DNA of 64,000 nucleotides from Lichenicoccus sp964247695 (GCA_964247695.1 CAXTVI010000001.1:124001-188000), one strand, 5' to 3'; counted from the stretch's first letter, positions 50,750-59,624 are shown. Numbers and translations: made by a program. The notes: generated from the sequence alone by a model not told the origin.

Positions 50750-51694
50750 CTAGCCTGGAAGCTTACTGTCATCGAGGCTGGCGCAGAACTTCGCGAAGTC
50801 GCTCGCCGTTGCGAACGAGCTCTGGGTTCCCGGCCGCGTCACCGCATCGGCGGCGTAGCGCGCCGCCTGCTGCAACGCCGCGAGCTTGTCATGGCCGCCG
50901 ACGTAGTGGTGCGCAAATGCGCCGATGAAGGCGTCCCCGGCCCCGGTCGTGTCCAGCGCGCGAACCGCGACCGGGGCAATCCGGTGCGTGTCGTCCGGCT
51001 CGACCAGCAGCGCGCCGTCCGCGCCGAGTGTCACGATGACCGCGCCGATGCCGTGCGCGAGGAGGGAGCGCGCTGCCTGCTCGGCCGCTTCCGGCGTTCC
51101 AGCAGGCAGGCCGGTGAGGATCGCGAGCTCGGTCTGGTTCGGTGCGAAGAAGGTGACCCCGGCGATACGGTCGAGTTCGAGTTCGGGTGTCGCGGGCGCC
51201 GGGTTGAGCAGCACCGGGATCGCGTTGGCGCGCCCGAACTCGATTGCCGCGTAGATCGTCGGCAACGGAACTTCCAGTTGCAGAAGGATCAGTGCGCAAC
51301 TGCGGAGATCGTCCGCCGCCGCCTCGACATCCGCCGGCGCCAGCGCGTCGTTGGCACCCTTGACGATCAGGATGCGGTTCTCGCCGTTCCGCTCGACGAA
51401 GATGGGTGCCACGCCGCTGGACAGGCCGCGCACGACACGCACATGGCGGGCGTCTATGCCGAGGCCCGCGAAGTTGCTCAGGGTGTTGCGGCCGAACAGG
51501 TCGTCGCCGACGCAGCTCACCATCAGCACGTCGCTGCCCAGCTTCGCAGCCGCGACGGCCTGGTTGGCGCCCTTGCCGCCGGGACCCATTGCGAAACGGG
51601 GTGCCGCGAGGGTCTCGCCGGCTTCGGGCATGCGGTCCACGTAGGTCACCAGATCGACCATGTTGCTGCCGATCACGCCGATGCGCCTGCTCAT
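50750..51694 (-). CDS. rbsK: ribokinase-family sugar kinase (candidate deoxyribokinase)
   Basis: The 314-residue PfkB kinase phosphorylates a sugar at the 5-position. GPGGKGANQAVAAAKLG binds substrate, and DTTGAGDAFIGAF carries the catalytic Asp and anion hole. Ribokinase and deoxyribokinase cannot be told apart by eye. Because deoC is in the same operon, 2-deoxy-D-ribose is a good candidate substrate. ATG 51694 overlaps the DUF4432 gene stop as ATGA. It is the last clear gene of the operon. Confidence 0.88.
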   Translation of the reverse strand: MSRRIGVIGSNMVDLVTYVDRMPEAGETLAAPRFAMGPGGKGANQAVAAAKLGSDVLMVSCVGDDLFGRNTLSNFAGLGIDARHVRVVRGLSSGVAPIFVERNGENRILIVKGANDALAPADVEAAADDLRSCALILLQLEVPLPTIYAAIEFGRANAIPVLLNPAPATPELELDRIAGVTFFAPNQTELAILTGLPAGTPEAAEQAARSLLAHGIGAVIVTLGADGALLVEPDDTHRIAPVAVRALDTTGAGDAFIGAFAHHYVGGHDKLAALQQAARYAADAVTRPGTQSSFATASDFAKFCASLDDSKLPG

Positions 51695-52803
51695 GATGCC
51701 TGCTTCCTGTCGCTGGACAATGCGCCGATATGGGCTTCCATCCGATCGGCGGCTTCCCGGTCCAGGTAGCCGGCCGTGAGCGAGAAACCGGCCGCCGCAC
51801 CCGGTGCAAGGGTCCGCACATTGCCCTTGCGACGTTCCGCCGCATAGCCCTCCGGCTCGCAGGTCGAAGGCAGGGAAAACGCCGCGACCTTCTGGTCGGG
51901 ATCGTCGAGGATCCAGCGCACGCAATGCGGGAACTCCGCCGGCGCATGGCTGAGCGCGAACGCGTCGCCCTGCGGACGGCGCAGCATGATGGCGGTGCGG
52001 CCGTCGGGTCCACGCGGCAGGTTCTTCAAGTAGAAGACCTGCTCGGGATCGTACCGCGCGGGTTCGTCGAGCTGCCGCATGCGCTCGGGCGACCGGGCCA
52101 GCGTTTCGATGAAAGCAAGATAGTCCGGGTTCGGCTGCACATGCGCCGGCACCGCGCGCCGCACCTGGACGTGCGCGGGCGTGAACGGGACCGGCTGGAT
52201 GATGCGGCCGTGCGGCACGAAGGCGAAGTTGACGTGCGCCATGTACATCAGCTCCATCGGCTTTCCGGAGCGGTTTGCCACGTGCATGCCGATCGCGAAC
52301 TGGGTCGCGGTCTCGCCGAGGCTGACCGAGGGGCGAGCCAGGTAATGCGGACCGAAGCCCACGATGTGCTCGCGCTCGCCCGCCAGCCGCAGGGTCAGGC
52401 CATCAGCGTCCTCGCCAAGCTCCAGCCAGGCACTGCCGAGGGCCGTGGTCGGAAACTCGCCGTGCGCCGCGTGGTCGTCCTCCGGGCCCGGGACGCCGTT
52501 TCGCAGCAGCCCGCTATGGAAGGCAAAGCAGCCGTAGGTTCCCGCGATCCCGGACGCGGGCAGCGGCATCGAGAAGCCGCTCTGCATGGTGAGCGGCACC
52601 CCGTCGAATTCCGCCTGCCAGATCATCTGGCCATACCAGGGCAGCAGGACCAGGCTGCCGCGGGCATTGCGCAGCCGTAGCGCCTCGATGCCGCTGGCAT
52701 AGCGGAACAACGAGGCGCTCAGCGTGCCCGCCTGCATCACCACCTGCTCATCGCTGGTGGCGAGAGTCCGGTGCAGCGGTTGGGTTGCCAGGATGCGGGT
52801 CAT
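51691..52803 (-). CDS. DUF4432 / aldose-1-epimerase-like protein
   Basis: The 370-residue protein belongs to the galactose-mutarotase-like superfamily, DUF4432 branch. LVLLPWYGQMIWQAEFDG, GFSMPLPASG with TYGCFAFHSGLLRNG, and MYMAHVNFAFVPHG are typical; His residues in the last two could be catalytic. It probably interconverts sugar anomers before phosphorylation. The operon context (binding protein, permeases, kinase, DeoC) supports this. ATG 52803 follows the permease stop by one base. Confidence 0.85.
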   Translation of the reverse strand: MTRILATQPLHRTLATSDEQVVMQAGTLSASLFRYASGIEALRLRNARGSLVLLPWYGQMIWQAEFDGVPLTMQSGFSMPLPASGIAGTYGCFAFHSGLLRNGVPGPEDDHAAHGEFPTTALGSAWLELGEDADGLTLRLAGEREHIVGFGPHYLARPSVSLGETATQFAIGMHVANRSGKPMELMYMAHVNFAFVPHGRIIQPVPFTPAHVQVRRAVPAHVQPNPDYLAFIETLARSPERMRQLDEPARYDPEQVFYLKNLPRGPDGRTAIMLRRPQGDAFALSHAPAEFPHCVRWILDDPDQKVAAFSLPSTCEPEGYAAERRKGNVRTLAPGAAAGFSLTAGYLDREAADRMEAHIGALSSDRKQAS

Positions 52804-52804
52804 G

Positions 52805-53803
52805 TCAGGCCTTGCGGGTGCGCCACGCATTGAGCGCGATCGAGAGCAGCAGGAAGGCGCCCCAGACGAAGTCGACCAGGAAATTGCTGAAGCGCATCAG
52901 TTGCAGGCCGCTGGAGAGCAGCATCAGGGCAACCAGGGCGACCGCGATGCCGGCCACCGAGCCGCGTCCGCCGGCCGGATTGGTGCCGCCCAGCACGGCG
53001 ATCAGCACCGCCTCCAGCAGGTACGAGACGCCGTAATCCGATTTTGCCGCATTGGTGCGCGACGACAGCAGGATCCCCGCCATGCTGGCAAGCGCTCCAC
53101 TCAGCACATAGGAAAAGAAGATCGTGCGCGCGGTGCGCAGGCCGGCGAACAGCGCCGCCCGGCGGTTGGTGCCGATCAGCAGCAGGTCCATGCCGAACGG
53201 CGTGCGTGCCAGCATCACGCTGACCAGCACTGCGACGACGAGGAACACCACCAGCGGGATCGCAACTCCAAGCACGCTGTCATTGCCGATCGCACCCCAC
53301 GCCATCGGGTAGCCAACGATCGCGGGGCCTCCGGTCAGTACCAGCGCCAGGCCGGTGAAGATCTGGCCGGTGCCGATGGTCGCCAGGATCGGCGTGATGC
53401 GTACGCGCGCGATCAGCAGCCCGTTGATCGCACCCCCGACCAGGCCGGTGGCGAGCGCCATGCCGACCCCGGCCAGGACCGGCAGCGTTCCCATGTGCAT
53501 CAGCGCCGGTCCGCGGCTGCCGCCATAGGCGTGGAAGAACAGCCCGGCCAGGATCGCCGACAGGTTGGCCAGGCCGATCACCGAGAGGTCGATGCCGCCG
53601 GTCAGCATCGCCAGCATCATCGCGATCGACAGCAGGCCGAGCTCCGGCGCCTCGTAGGTGATGGATTCGAAGATGTACGGGCGCAGGAACTTGTGCGGGT
53701 TCAGCGTCGCCATGACCGCGAAGATCACGACCGTGAGGATGGCGAGCTGCAGCAGGCTGCTGTCCAGTCGTGGCAGACGGGTGCTTCGCAGGCGGGCGAT
53801 CAT
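52805..53803 (-). CDS. sugar ABC transporter permease (second)
   Basis: The 332-residue inner membrane protein is of the RbsC/BPD_transp_2 type. Several hydrophobic helices and the conserved MLAMLTGGIDLSVIGLANLSAIL and EAVLIAVLGGTNPAGGRGS stretches are visible. It forms a heteromeric channel with the next permease upstream, 13 bases away. Same operon as the double ATPase. Confidence 0.92.
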   Translation of the reverse strand: MIARLRSTRLPRLDSSLLQLAILTVVIFAVMATLNPHKFLRPYIFESITYEAPELGLLSIAMMLAMLTGGIDLSVIGLANLSAILAGLFFHAYGGSRGPALMHMGTLPVLAGVGMALATGLVGGAINGLLIARVRITPILATIGTGQIFTGLALVLTGGPAIVGYPMAWGAIGNDSVLGVAIPLVVFLVVAVLVSVMLARTPFGMDLLLIGTNRRAALFAGLRTARTIFFSYVLSGALASMAGILLSSRTNAAKSDYGVSYLLEAVLIAVLGGTNPAGGRGSVAGIAVALVALMLLSSGLQLMRFSNFLVDFVWGAFLLLSIALNAWRTRKA

Positions 53804-53816
53804 GCGGGTCGCTCCT

Positions 53817-54806
53817 TCACGCCAGACGCCTGCGATCGCGCCAGGAACTCGCGGCGGTCGCGGCGATCACGATCAGACCGACCACGACGCGCTGCCATGT
53901 CGTGTCGATATGCATGATGATGAGGCTGTTGGTCACCATCACCAGCGTGAACACGCCGAGCACGGTGCCGAGCACGCTGCCGCGGCCGCCAAAGATGCTG
54001 GCGCCCCCGAGCACCACGGCGGCGATCACGTCGAGCTCCATGCCCACCATGTCGTGCGGGTTGGCGATCCAGATCATCGAGCCGTGCAGCAGCCCGGTGA
54101 ACCCGGCCAGCGCGCCGGCGAGCCCGTAGATCAGAACACGGGTGTTGCGCACCGAGAAGCCAATCCGGCGTGCGGTTTCCTCGCCGCCGCCGAGCGCGTA
54201 GATGCTGCGTCCCATCAGGGTGTGGCGCAGTAGCAGGTGCACGCCGACGGCGACCGCCGCATACACCAGGATCATCGCCGACAGGCCGAAATGCTCGCCG
54301 CCGCTGGTCACCGTCAGCAGGTCGGTGCGGGCGAAGGCGATCAGGCGTGGCGGCATGCGGTCGATATTGATCTGGCTGGCGCCGACAGCACCCAGCAGGA
54401 AACCGCGCACCGCGGTGCCGGTGCCGAGGGTCACGATCAGCGGAATCATGCGCAGCGCGTGCACGAAAAAGGCGTTCACCAGCCCGAGCAGCAGCCCGAT
54501 GATCGTAGCCGCAATGAAGGGCAGCACGACCCCGTCATAGCCGAACGCGATCATGCCCTTGATGGTCAGGTACATCGACGCGATGGCAAAGGCCGGGAAC
54601 GAGACGTCGATGCCGCCGGACAGCATCACCATCAGCACGCCCAGCGCCAGGATGCCGGTGATGACGTTGGCGCGCAGCAGGCTGAACAGGTTGCCGGCGT
54701 CCCAGAAGGCCGGATTGATGCTGCCGATGACCAGCATGGCGACCACCAGCACCAGGCCGACGCCCAGCTCCGGCGTCCGCAGCGCGCGCTCCGCGAACGC
54801 CTTCAT
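53817..54806 (-). CDS. sugar ABC transporter permease (first)
   Basis: The 329-residue protein is the other RbsC-type permease. LGVLMVMLSGGIDVSFPAFAIAS and DVIAAVVLGGASIFGGRGSVLG are the family blocks. It lies ten bases after the ATPase gene. The pair differs enough to be an ancient duplication. Confidence 0.92.
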   Translation of the reverse strand: MKAFAERALRTPELGVGLVLVVAMLVIGSINPAFWDAGNLFSLLRANVITGILALGVLMVMLSGGIDVSFPAFAIASMYLTIKGMIAFGYDGVVLPFIAATIIGLLLGLVNAFFVHALRMIPLIVTLGTGTAVRGFLLGAVGASQINIDRMPPRLIAFARTDLLTVTSGGEHFGLSAMILVYAAVAVGVHLLLRHTLMGRSIYALGGGEETARRIGFSVRNTRVLIYGLAGALAGFTGLLHGSMIWIANPHDMVGMELDVIAAVVLGGASIFGGRGSVLGTVLGVFTLVMVTNSLIIMHIDTTWQRVVVGLIVIAATAASSWRDRRRLA

Positions 54807-54816
54807 GCCAGGGCCC

Positions 54817-56316
54817 TCATGTGAGCGCTCCGAGCCGGTCGGCGAGTGCGGTCTCGCTGGTTTCGGCGGCGTCGAGCAACTGGAGAAGCCGGCCGCGATG
54901 CATCACGGCGATGCGGTTGCAGTGTGCCACGAGCTCGGGGAGGTCGTCGGAGATCATCAGCACGCCCAGGCCGCGCTCGCGCGCGAGATCGCGTATCTTG
55001 CGGTGGATGCCGGCCTTGGAGCCGACATCGACTCCGACCGTCGGGCCGTTCAGGATCAGCAGCAGCGGGTTACGCAGCAGCCAGCGACCGATCACCACGC
55101 GCTGCTGGTTGCCGCCGGAGAGCTGCATCACCGGACGCGCGCCCGTCGGGGTCGCGATCGCCATATCGCGCAGCATGCCGGCCGCCTCCGCCTCGGCACG
55201 TCGGCGATTGATCACTCCGAACCGGCTGAGGGCGCCATACGAGGTTGCCAGCAGGTTGCGGTCGATGCTGGCAGGCATGAACAGCCCCTCGGTGAGGCGG
55301 TCCTCCGGCACGTAGGCGATGCCGTTCGCGATCGCCTGCTGCGGGTTCGCGAGCCGGATCTGGCGACCGCGCAGGCTGATGCTGCCGCGATAGGTCGGAC
55401 GCATGCCGAACAGCGCCAGCGCCAGCTCGGTGCGTCCGGAACCGAGCAGTCCGGCCACGCCGACGATCTCGCCCGGCATGATGCAAAGGCTGACATCCTC
55501 GAGCTCGCCTGTGACCGTGAGGTGCTCCACCGTGAGGGCCGGCGTGCCGGCGGGCGAGGCGGGTTCCCAGCGATAGGGTTCCTCGGCGATGTCTGAGCCG
55601 GTCATGGCGCGCGTGATCACGGCTTCGTCGTAGCCCGCGATCGGTCCGGCGGTGACCACTTCGCCATTGCGGATGACGGTGAGCCGCTCGCTGATGTCGA
55701 GCATCTCGCGCATCTTGTGGCTGACGAAGAGCACCGCGATGCCGCGCGACTGGATGTCGCGCACCACCGCGAACAGCCGCTCGACCTCGCGGCCGGTCAG
55801 CGCGGTGGTGGGCTCGTCCATGATCAGCAGGCGCGGGTCGGCCATCAGCGCGCGCGCGATCGCCACCAGCTGCCGCCCGGAGGTTGGCAGGCTGTCCACG
55901 TTGACATCGAGATCGAGCGCCACGCCGAGCCGCTCCACCGCGGCGCGGGCTTGCTCGCGCATGCGGCGCCAGTTGACGAGGCGCCGCCGGTCACGAAGTT
56001 CGCTGCCGAGAGCGAGGTTCTCGGCGACGGTGAGGTTTCCGAACAGCGAGAAGTCCTGGTAGATCACCTGCACGCCGTGCGCGATCGCCTCGCGCGGGGT
56101 GAGGCCGGCGACAATCCTGCCATCGATCTCGATCTCGCCCGCATCCGGCTGGTTCACGCCCGACATGATCTTGATCAGCGTCGACTTGCCGGAGCCGTTC
56201 TCGCCGGCAAGGCAGTGGATCTCGCCCGGCGCGATCGCGAGCGACACGCGGTGCAGGGCCTGGACGCCGGCGAAGTTCTTGCTGACCTGGCGAAGCGCGA
56301 GCAGGGGCGGGGACAT
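54817..56316 (-). CDS. sugar ABC transporter, double ATP-binding protein
   Basis: The 499-residue protein has two ATPase domains, as RbsA/LsrA. The first has Walker A AGENGSGKSTL and Walker B LLIMDEPTTALTG. The second has signature LSGGNQQRVVIGRWL, but its Walker B reads LLILNGPTVGVD, with Asn-Gly in place of Asp-Glu, and its Walker A is degenerate (AGLLGSGRTEL). The second site is therefore probably weak or inactive in hydrolysis. The gene is 20 bases from the binding-protein gene. Confidence 0.92.
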   Translation of the reverse strand: MSPPLLALRQVSKNFAGVQALHRVSLAIAPGEIHCLAGENGSGKSTLIKIMSGVNQPDAGEIEIDGRIVAGLTPREAIAHGVQVIYQDFSLFGNLTVAENLALGSELRDRRRLVNWRRMREQARAAVERLGVALDLDVNVDSLPTSGRQLVAIARALMADPRLLIMDEPTTALTGREVERLFAVVRDIQSRGIAVLFVSHKMREMLDISERLTVIRNGEVVTAGPIAGYDEAVITRAMTGSDIAEEPYRWEPASPAGTPALTVEHLTVTGELEDVSLCIMPGEIVGVAGLLGSGRTELALALFGMRPTYRGSISLRGRQIRLANPQQAIANGIAYVPEDRLTEGLFMPASIDRNLLATSYGALSRFGVINRRRAEAEAAGMLRDMAIATPTGARPVMQLSGGNQQRVVIGRWLLRNPLLLILNGPTVGVDVGSKAGIHRKIRDLARERGLGVLMISDDLPELVAHCNRIAVMHRGRLLQLLDAAETSETALADRLGALT

Positions 56317-56336
56317 CGACAGACGGCGGGCCGGGC

Positions 56337-57401
56337 CTAGAAGTTGTACTGGCCCATGTTCGCCTTGGTGACACCGACCCAGCCCTGGCCGAACAGCACG
56401 TTGGCGCGCTGCGGGTCGTTCGCCTTGAGGTCGGTATAGCCGGTGAGGCCGATATCCAGGCCGGCATGGATCGGCTGCTTGCTCAGCGCCATCACGGCAA
56501 GGATGTTCATGGCGTAGCCGGCCACTGCCGGATCCCAGAACTGGATGTATTCGATGTCGCCGTCCTTGAGATACTGGCCGGCAACCGACACCAGCCCGGT
56601 GCCGGAGAAGAATAGCTTGCCCTTCAGCCCGCGCTCGGCGATCAGGCGCCCGGCGCCGGCCGAGGTCGGCATCGGCGCGCCCAGGATGCCGGTCAGATCC
56701 GGGTAGGTGGTGAGGATTTCCTTGAGCTTGTTGTAGTCGGTGGTGGCGTCGTCATAGGTCTCGATGCGCTTGGTGACCTGCTGCATCTTCGGATAGTGCG
56801 CCAGCTGGTAGGCGACGCCGCCATCGATCCACTCGTTCTGCGACTGCGAGGTCAGGCTGCCGACGGTGGCGATGTATTTGCCCTGGCCGCCCATCTGCTT
56901 GGCCAGCACCTGCATCAGCTTGGCGCCGTAGGCGTGGTTGTCGAACGCCTCGACGTCGTAGTCGGTCGCCTGCAGGTTCGACGCCTCGTGCGAGATCACG
57001 ACGATGCCGCGGTCGCGCGCCTTCTGCAGCACCGGCTCGACCGCCTCGACCGAGAACGGCACGATGCAGATGGCATCGACACCTTGTCCGATCAGCGTCT
57101 CGACGATCTGCACCTGGGCGGCGGCATCGGCCTGGCTCGGCCCGACCATCCAGGTGTCGTGCCCGTTATCGGCGCCGAACTGCTTCACGCCGACACGCAT
57201 GCGGTCGAACCAGGCGATGCCGTCGACCTTCACCACGGTGGCGATCGAGTATTTCTTGGTGGCCTTGGCGGTGATCGTCTTCGGCACGCCGGCGGTGGCG
57301 ACAGCCGGGGTGTCGGCCCAGGCGGCGCGCGGCGCGATGCAGCCGCCGGCGAGCGCCGCCGCGGTCAGGGTGGAGAACTGGCGGCGGCTGAACTCGGTCA
57401 T
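56337..57401 (-). CDS. sugar ABC transporter substrate-binding protein (LsrB/RbsB type)
   Basis: The 354-residue periplasmic protein starts with a twin-arginine leader (SRRQFSTLTAAALAGG, cut after AWA). The type-I fold follows, with IATVVKVDGIAWFDRMRVGV, IVETLIGQGVDAICIVPFS and WDPAVAGYAMNILAV. The family includes ribose, rhamnose and AI-2 binding proteins. Nearby deoC and kinase suggest deoxyribose or another pentose. A 7-pair hairpin stands before it, after deoC. Confidence 0.9.
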   Translation of the reverse strand: MTEFSRRQFSTLTAAALAGGCIAPRAAWADTPAVATAGVPKTITAKATKKYSIATVVKVDGIAWFDRMRVGVKQFGADNGHDTWMVGPSQADAAAQVQIVETLIGQGVDAICIVPFSVEAVEPVLQKARDRGIVVISHEASNLQATDYDVEAFDNHAYGAKLMQVLAKQMGGQGKYIATVGSLTSQSQNEWIDGGVAYQLAHYPKMQQVTKRIETYDDATTDYNKLKEILTTYPDLTGILGAPMPTSAGAGRLIAERGLKGKLFFSGTGLVSVAGQYLKDGDIEYIQFWDPAVAGYAMNILAVMALSKQPIHAGLDIGLTGYTDLKANDPQRANVLFGQGWVGVTKANMGQYNF

Positions 57402-57427
57402 GATACGTCTCCGAACTGTGTTGCCTT

Positions 57428-57450
57428 GGCGCGGCTTCTGTGTCCGCGCC
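57428..57450. repeat. intercistronic hairpin between deoC and the binding-protein gene
   Basis: GGCGCGG and CCGCGCC form a seven-pair stem with a nine-base loop in the 63-base gap. Such hairpins often protect message ends so that binding protein is made in excess; no T run follows, so full termination is unlikely. Confidence 0.6.
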
Positions 57451-57464
57451 GTGTTTGGATAGAC

Positions 57465-58157
57465 CTAGTAGCCTGACGCGTCGCCGGCGGGTGCCTCGCT
57501 GATGATCGCGATGCCGGAACTGGTTCCGAGCCGCGTGGCGCCGGCGTTCACCATGGCGCGCGCCACCTCCAGCGTGCGTATGCCGCCCGAGGCCTTGACG
57601 CCCATCCCGGGTCCGACCTCGGCCCGCATCAGCGCCACGTCGGCGAGCGTCGCACCTCCGGTCGAGAAGCCGGTGGAGGTCTTCACGAAATCAGCACCGG
57701 CCGCCTTCGACAGCCGGCAGGCGGTGCGCTTCTCGTCGTCGGTGAGCAGGCAGGTCTCGATGATCACCTTGAGGATCATACCCGGGCAGGCCTCGCGCAC
57801 GGCGGCGATGTCGGCTGCGACCTGATCGGTGCGGCCGTCCTTCAGCGCCCCGATATCGATCACCATGTCGATCTCGGTCGCACCGTCCGCGACCGCGGCC
57901 GCGGCCTCGGCCGCCTTGATCCGGCTGGTGCTGGCGCCGAGCGGAAAGCCGATCACCGAGCAGGCGCGCACCTCGGTGCCCGCAAGCAGGGTCGCCACGA
58001 GCTTGACCTGTACCGGGTTCACGCAGACCGACCGGAAGCCGTGCCGCAGCGCCTGCTCGCAATAGCTGGTCACCTGCGCCGTGGTGGTGTCCGGCTTGAG
58101 GATCGTATGGTCGATCAGGCTCGCGAGACTCTTCGGATCGAACTGGTTGCGTGTCAT
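57465..58157 (-). CDS. deoC: deoxyribose-phosphate aldolase
   Basis: DeoC cleaves 2-deoxyribose 5-phosphate to acetaldehyde and glyceraldehyde 3-phosphate. The Schiff-base Lys is in GADFVKTSTGFSTGGATL; LIDHTILKP and GVKASGGIRT are further blocks. Length is 230 residues. CCAGGAGA precedes ATG 58157. It is the first gene of the seven-gene operon and faces the DeoR gene. Confidence 0.95.
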   Translation of the reverse strand: MTRNQFDPKSLASLIDHTILKPDTTTAQVTSYCEQALRHGFRSVCVNPVQVKLVATLLAGTEVRACSVIGFPLGASTSRIKAAEAAAAVADGATEIDMVIDIGALKDGRTDQVAADIAAVREACPGMILKVIIETCLLTDDEKRTACRLSKAAGADFVKTSTGFSTGGATLADVALMRAEVGPGMGVKASGGIRTLEVARAMVNAGATRLGTSSGIAIISEAPAGDASGY

Positions 58158-58192
58158 GCGCGTCTCCTGGCCCGTTTTCCGCCCGCTTGTTA

Positions 58193-58216
58193 GGATCTTC
58201 ACATATGGTAAGATTC
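58193..58216. promoter_or_regulatory. candidate DeoR operator
   Basis: The 24-base dyad runs GGATCTTCACAT|ATGGTAAGATTC, with nine of twelve positions matching across a central CATATG. It lies over the spacer and -10 box of the deoC promoter and about 29 bases before the start of the regulator gene. This is the expected place for autoregulation by a DeoR repressor. Confidence 0.6.
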
Positions 58217-58228
58217 GAACATTGGCAA
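58200..58228 (-). promoter_or_regulatory. candidate promoter for the deoC operon
   Basis: On the minus strand TTGCCA (58228-58223), a 17-base spacer and TATGTG (58205-58200) lie before deoC. The operator dyad overlaps the -10 box. Confidence 0.5.
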
Positions 58229-58244
58229 GCGTGGGAGGGGGAGG

Positions 58245-58985
58245 TTGGCAACTGGCATCGGCTCCGGCCGCCGTCAGGTGCGGCTCGGCGTGTTGGCCGC
58301 TTTGGTCGACGAGCGGGGCGCGGTCCGTCTTGCCGACGCGGCGCAACGGCTCGGAGTGTCCGCCATGACGTTGCGACGAGACCTCGCGGGACCCCGCGCC
58401 GCGGTCGAACTGCTTGGCGGCCATGTGATCGCCTCCGCCACGGCCGCGCGCTCGCGCTACCGGCTTGAGGACGAGACCGACAGCCATGCATACGCCAAGC
58501 GGCTGGCCGGCGAGCGGGCGGCAGGACTGGTGGCACGGGGCGATACGCTGTTCATCGATTGCGGAACCACGATGCCGCATCTGGTGGCGGCGCTGCCCCG
58601 GGATCTCGATCTCACGATCGTCTGCTACGCGCTGAACATCGCCGCCCTGGCCGCGCAAATTGACGGGGCCCGGCTCTACCTGCTCGGCGGCCTGTTCCAT
58701 CCGTCGTCTGCGACCTTCACCTCCGACGACGCCCTGCGCGCCCTGCAGCGGATCGGCATCAACAAGGCGTTCGTCTCCGCCGGCGGACTGCACGACCGGC
58801 ACGGGGCAACCTGCTCGAACTTCAATGAGGCGCCGGTGAAGCGGGCGGTGATCGAGCAGGCGCAACACAGCATCATGGTGATCGACAGCAGCAAGCTGGG
58901 GCAGGTGAAGCCGGTGCACTTCGCCGCTGCCGGCCGCTTCGAGAAGATCGTGACCGAGCACGAGACGATGGCAGGCCGGGACTAG
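58245..58985 (+). CDS. deoR: DeoR-family transcriptional regulator
   Basis: The N-terminal helix-turn-helix (RLADAAQRLGVSAMTLRRDL) is followed by a ribose-isomerase-like sensing domain with FIDCGTTMPHLV, YLLGGLFHPSSATF and KAFVSAGGLHDRHG. The ligand is probably a sugar phosphate such as deoxyribose 5-phosphate. TTG 58245 has GGGAGGGGGAGG upstream. Length is 246 residues. It is divergent from the deoC operon with 87 bases between starts. Confidence 0.9.
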   Translation: MATGIGSGRRQVRLGVLAALVDERGAVRLADAAQRLGVSAMTLRRDLAGPRAAVELLGGHVIASATAARSRYRLEDETDSHAYAKRLAGERAAGLVARGDTLFIDCGTTMPHLVAALPRDLDLTIVCYALNIAALAAQIDGARLYLLGGLFHPSSATFTSDDALRALQRIGINKAFVSAGGLHDRHGATCSNFNEAPVKRAVIEQAQHSIMVIDSSKLGQVKPVHFAAAGRFEKIVTEHETMAGRD

Positions 58986-59035
58986 AGCGGAGTTCGAGCG
59001 ACGGCGGTGCTCGGCGGTCGGTCGAGCCGGCGCCG

Positions 59036-59419
59036 TTATGACGTCAGCAGGTCGGCGATCTCCTGGTCCTGGGCCGGGGCGAGGCCGCTGATGCCGATGC
59101 CGCCGAGGACCCGGCCCTCACGATTGCTGACCACGCTGCCGCCCGGCATGCCGGTCAGCCGAGGATCACCGAAATAGCTTGCCGGCATGTTCTCGCGCAG
59201 CATGCGCTCGTGGAACGCCGCGGTGGCGGTGCCCAGCCTGGCGGCGCTGTAGGCCTTGTTCTGCGACAACTCGACGCTGCGCGCCGGCGCTCCATCCATC
59301 CGCAGGAAGGCCAGCAGCAAGCCACGCTCGTCGCTGACCGCAACGCAGATGGGCTTGCCGAACCGCGCTGCCTCCTGGACCGCGCGGCTGGCAAGGTCTT
59401 GCGCGTGTTCGAGATCCAT
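59036..59419 (-). CDS. GlcG/HbpS family protein
   Basis: The 127-residue protein has the DUF336 fold: ARFGKPICVAVSDERGLLLAFLRMDGA, NKAYSAARLGTAT and GIGISGLAPAQDQEIA. Members include the GlcG protein of glycolate operons and heme-binding HbpS. Function is not settled. ATG 59419 (MDLEHAQ) is preferred over ATG 59428 because GAGGAG sits nine bases before it. It converges with deoR. Confidence 0.82.
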   Translation of the reverse strand: MDLEHAQDLASRAVQEAARFGKPICVAVSDERGLLLAFLRMDGAPARSVELSQNKAYSAARLGTATAAFHERMLRENMPASYFGDPRLTGMPGGSVVSNREGRVLGGIGISGLAPAQDQEIADLLTS

Positions 59420-59483
59420 CTTGATCATCTCCTCGGGGGATGGGCTTCAGGGAACAGGTTTCGGGGGGGTGTAAGCGCTGCAG

Positions 59484-59497
59484 CCGGCGCGCGCCGG
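59484..59497. repeat. 14-base GC palindrome in the 205-base gap
   Basis: CCGGCGCGCGCCGG is a perfect palindrome. On the minus strand it directly follows TTGACA (59503-59498), a perfect -35 box, but no -10 lies at normal spacing (TTACAC comes 23 bases on). The rest of 59420-59624 shows nothing else I can support. Confidence 0.5.
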
Positions 59498-59624
59498 TGT
59501 CAAGCCGCGCCGACGCGAGATCCTGCCGGCCTGACGCGCTTTCGCAAGATCGAGTGCCGCTCCTTCTGCGCGCCGCCTGGCAAGAAAATCTTAACTCCTC
59601 GGGTGCAGTCTCGGGGTTGCGGAG

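Noticed and set aside
59474..59503. Promoter TTGACA-N23-TTACAC for the GlcG/HbpS gene
   Set aside because: The spacing is far too long for a normal promoter, even allowing for MerR-type spacing.
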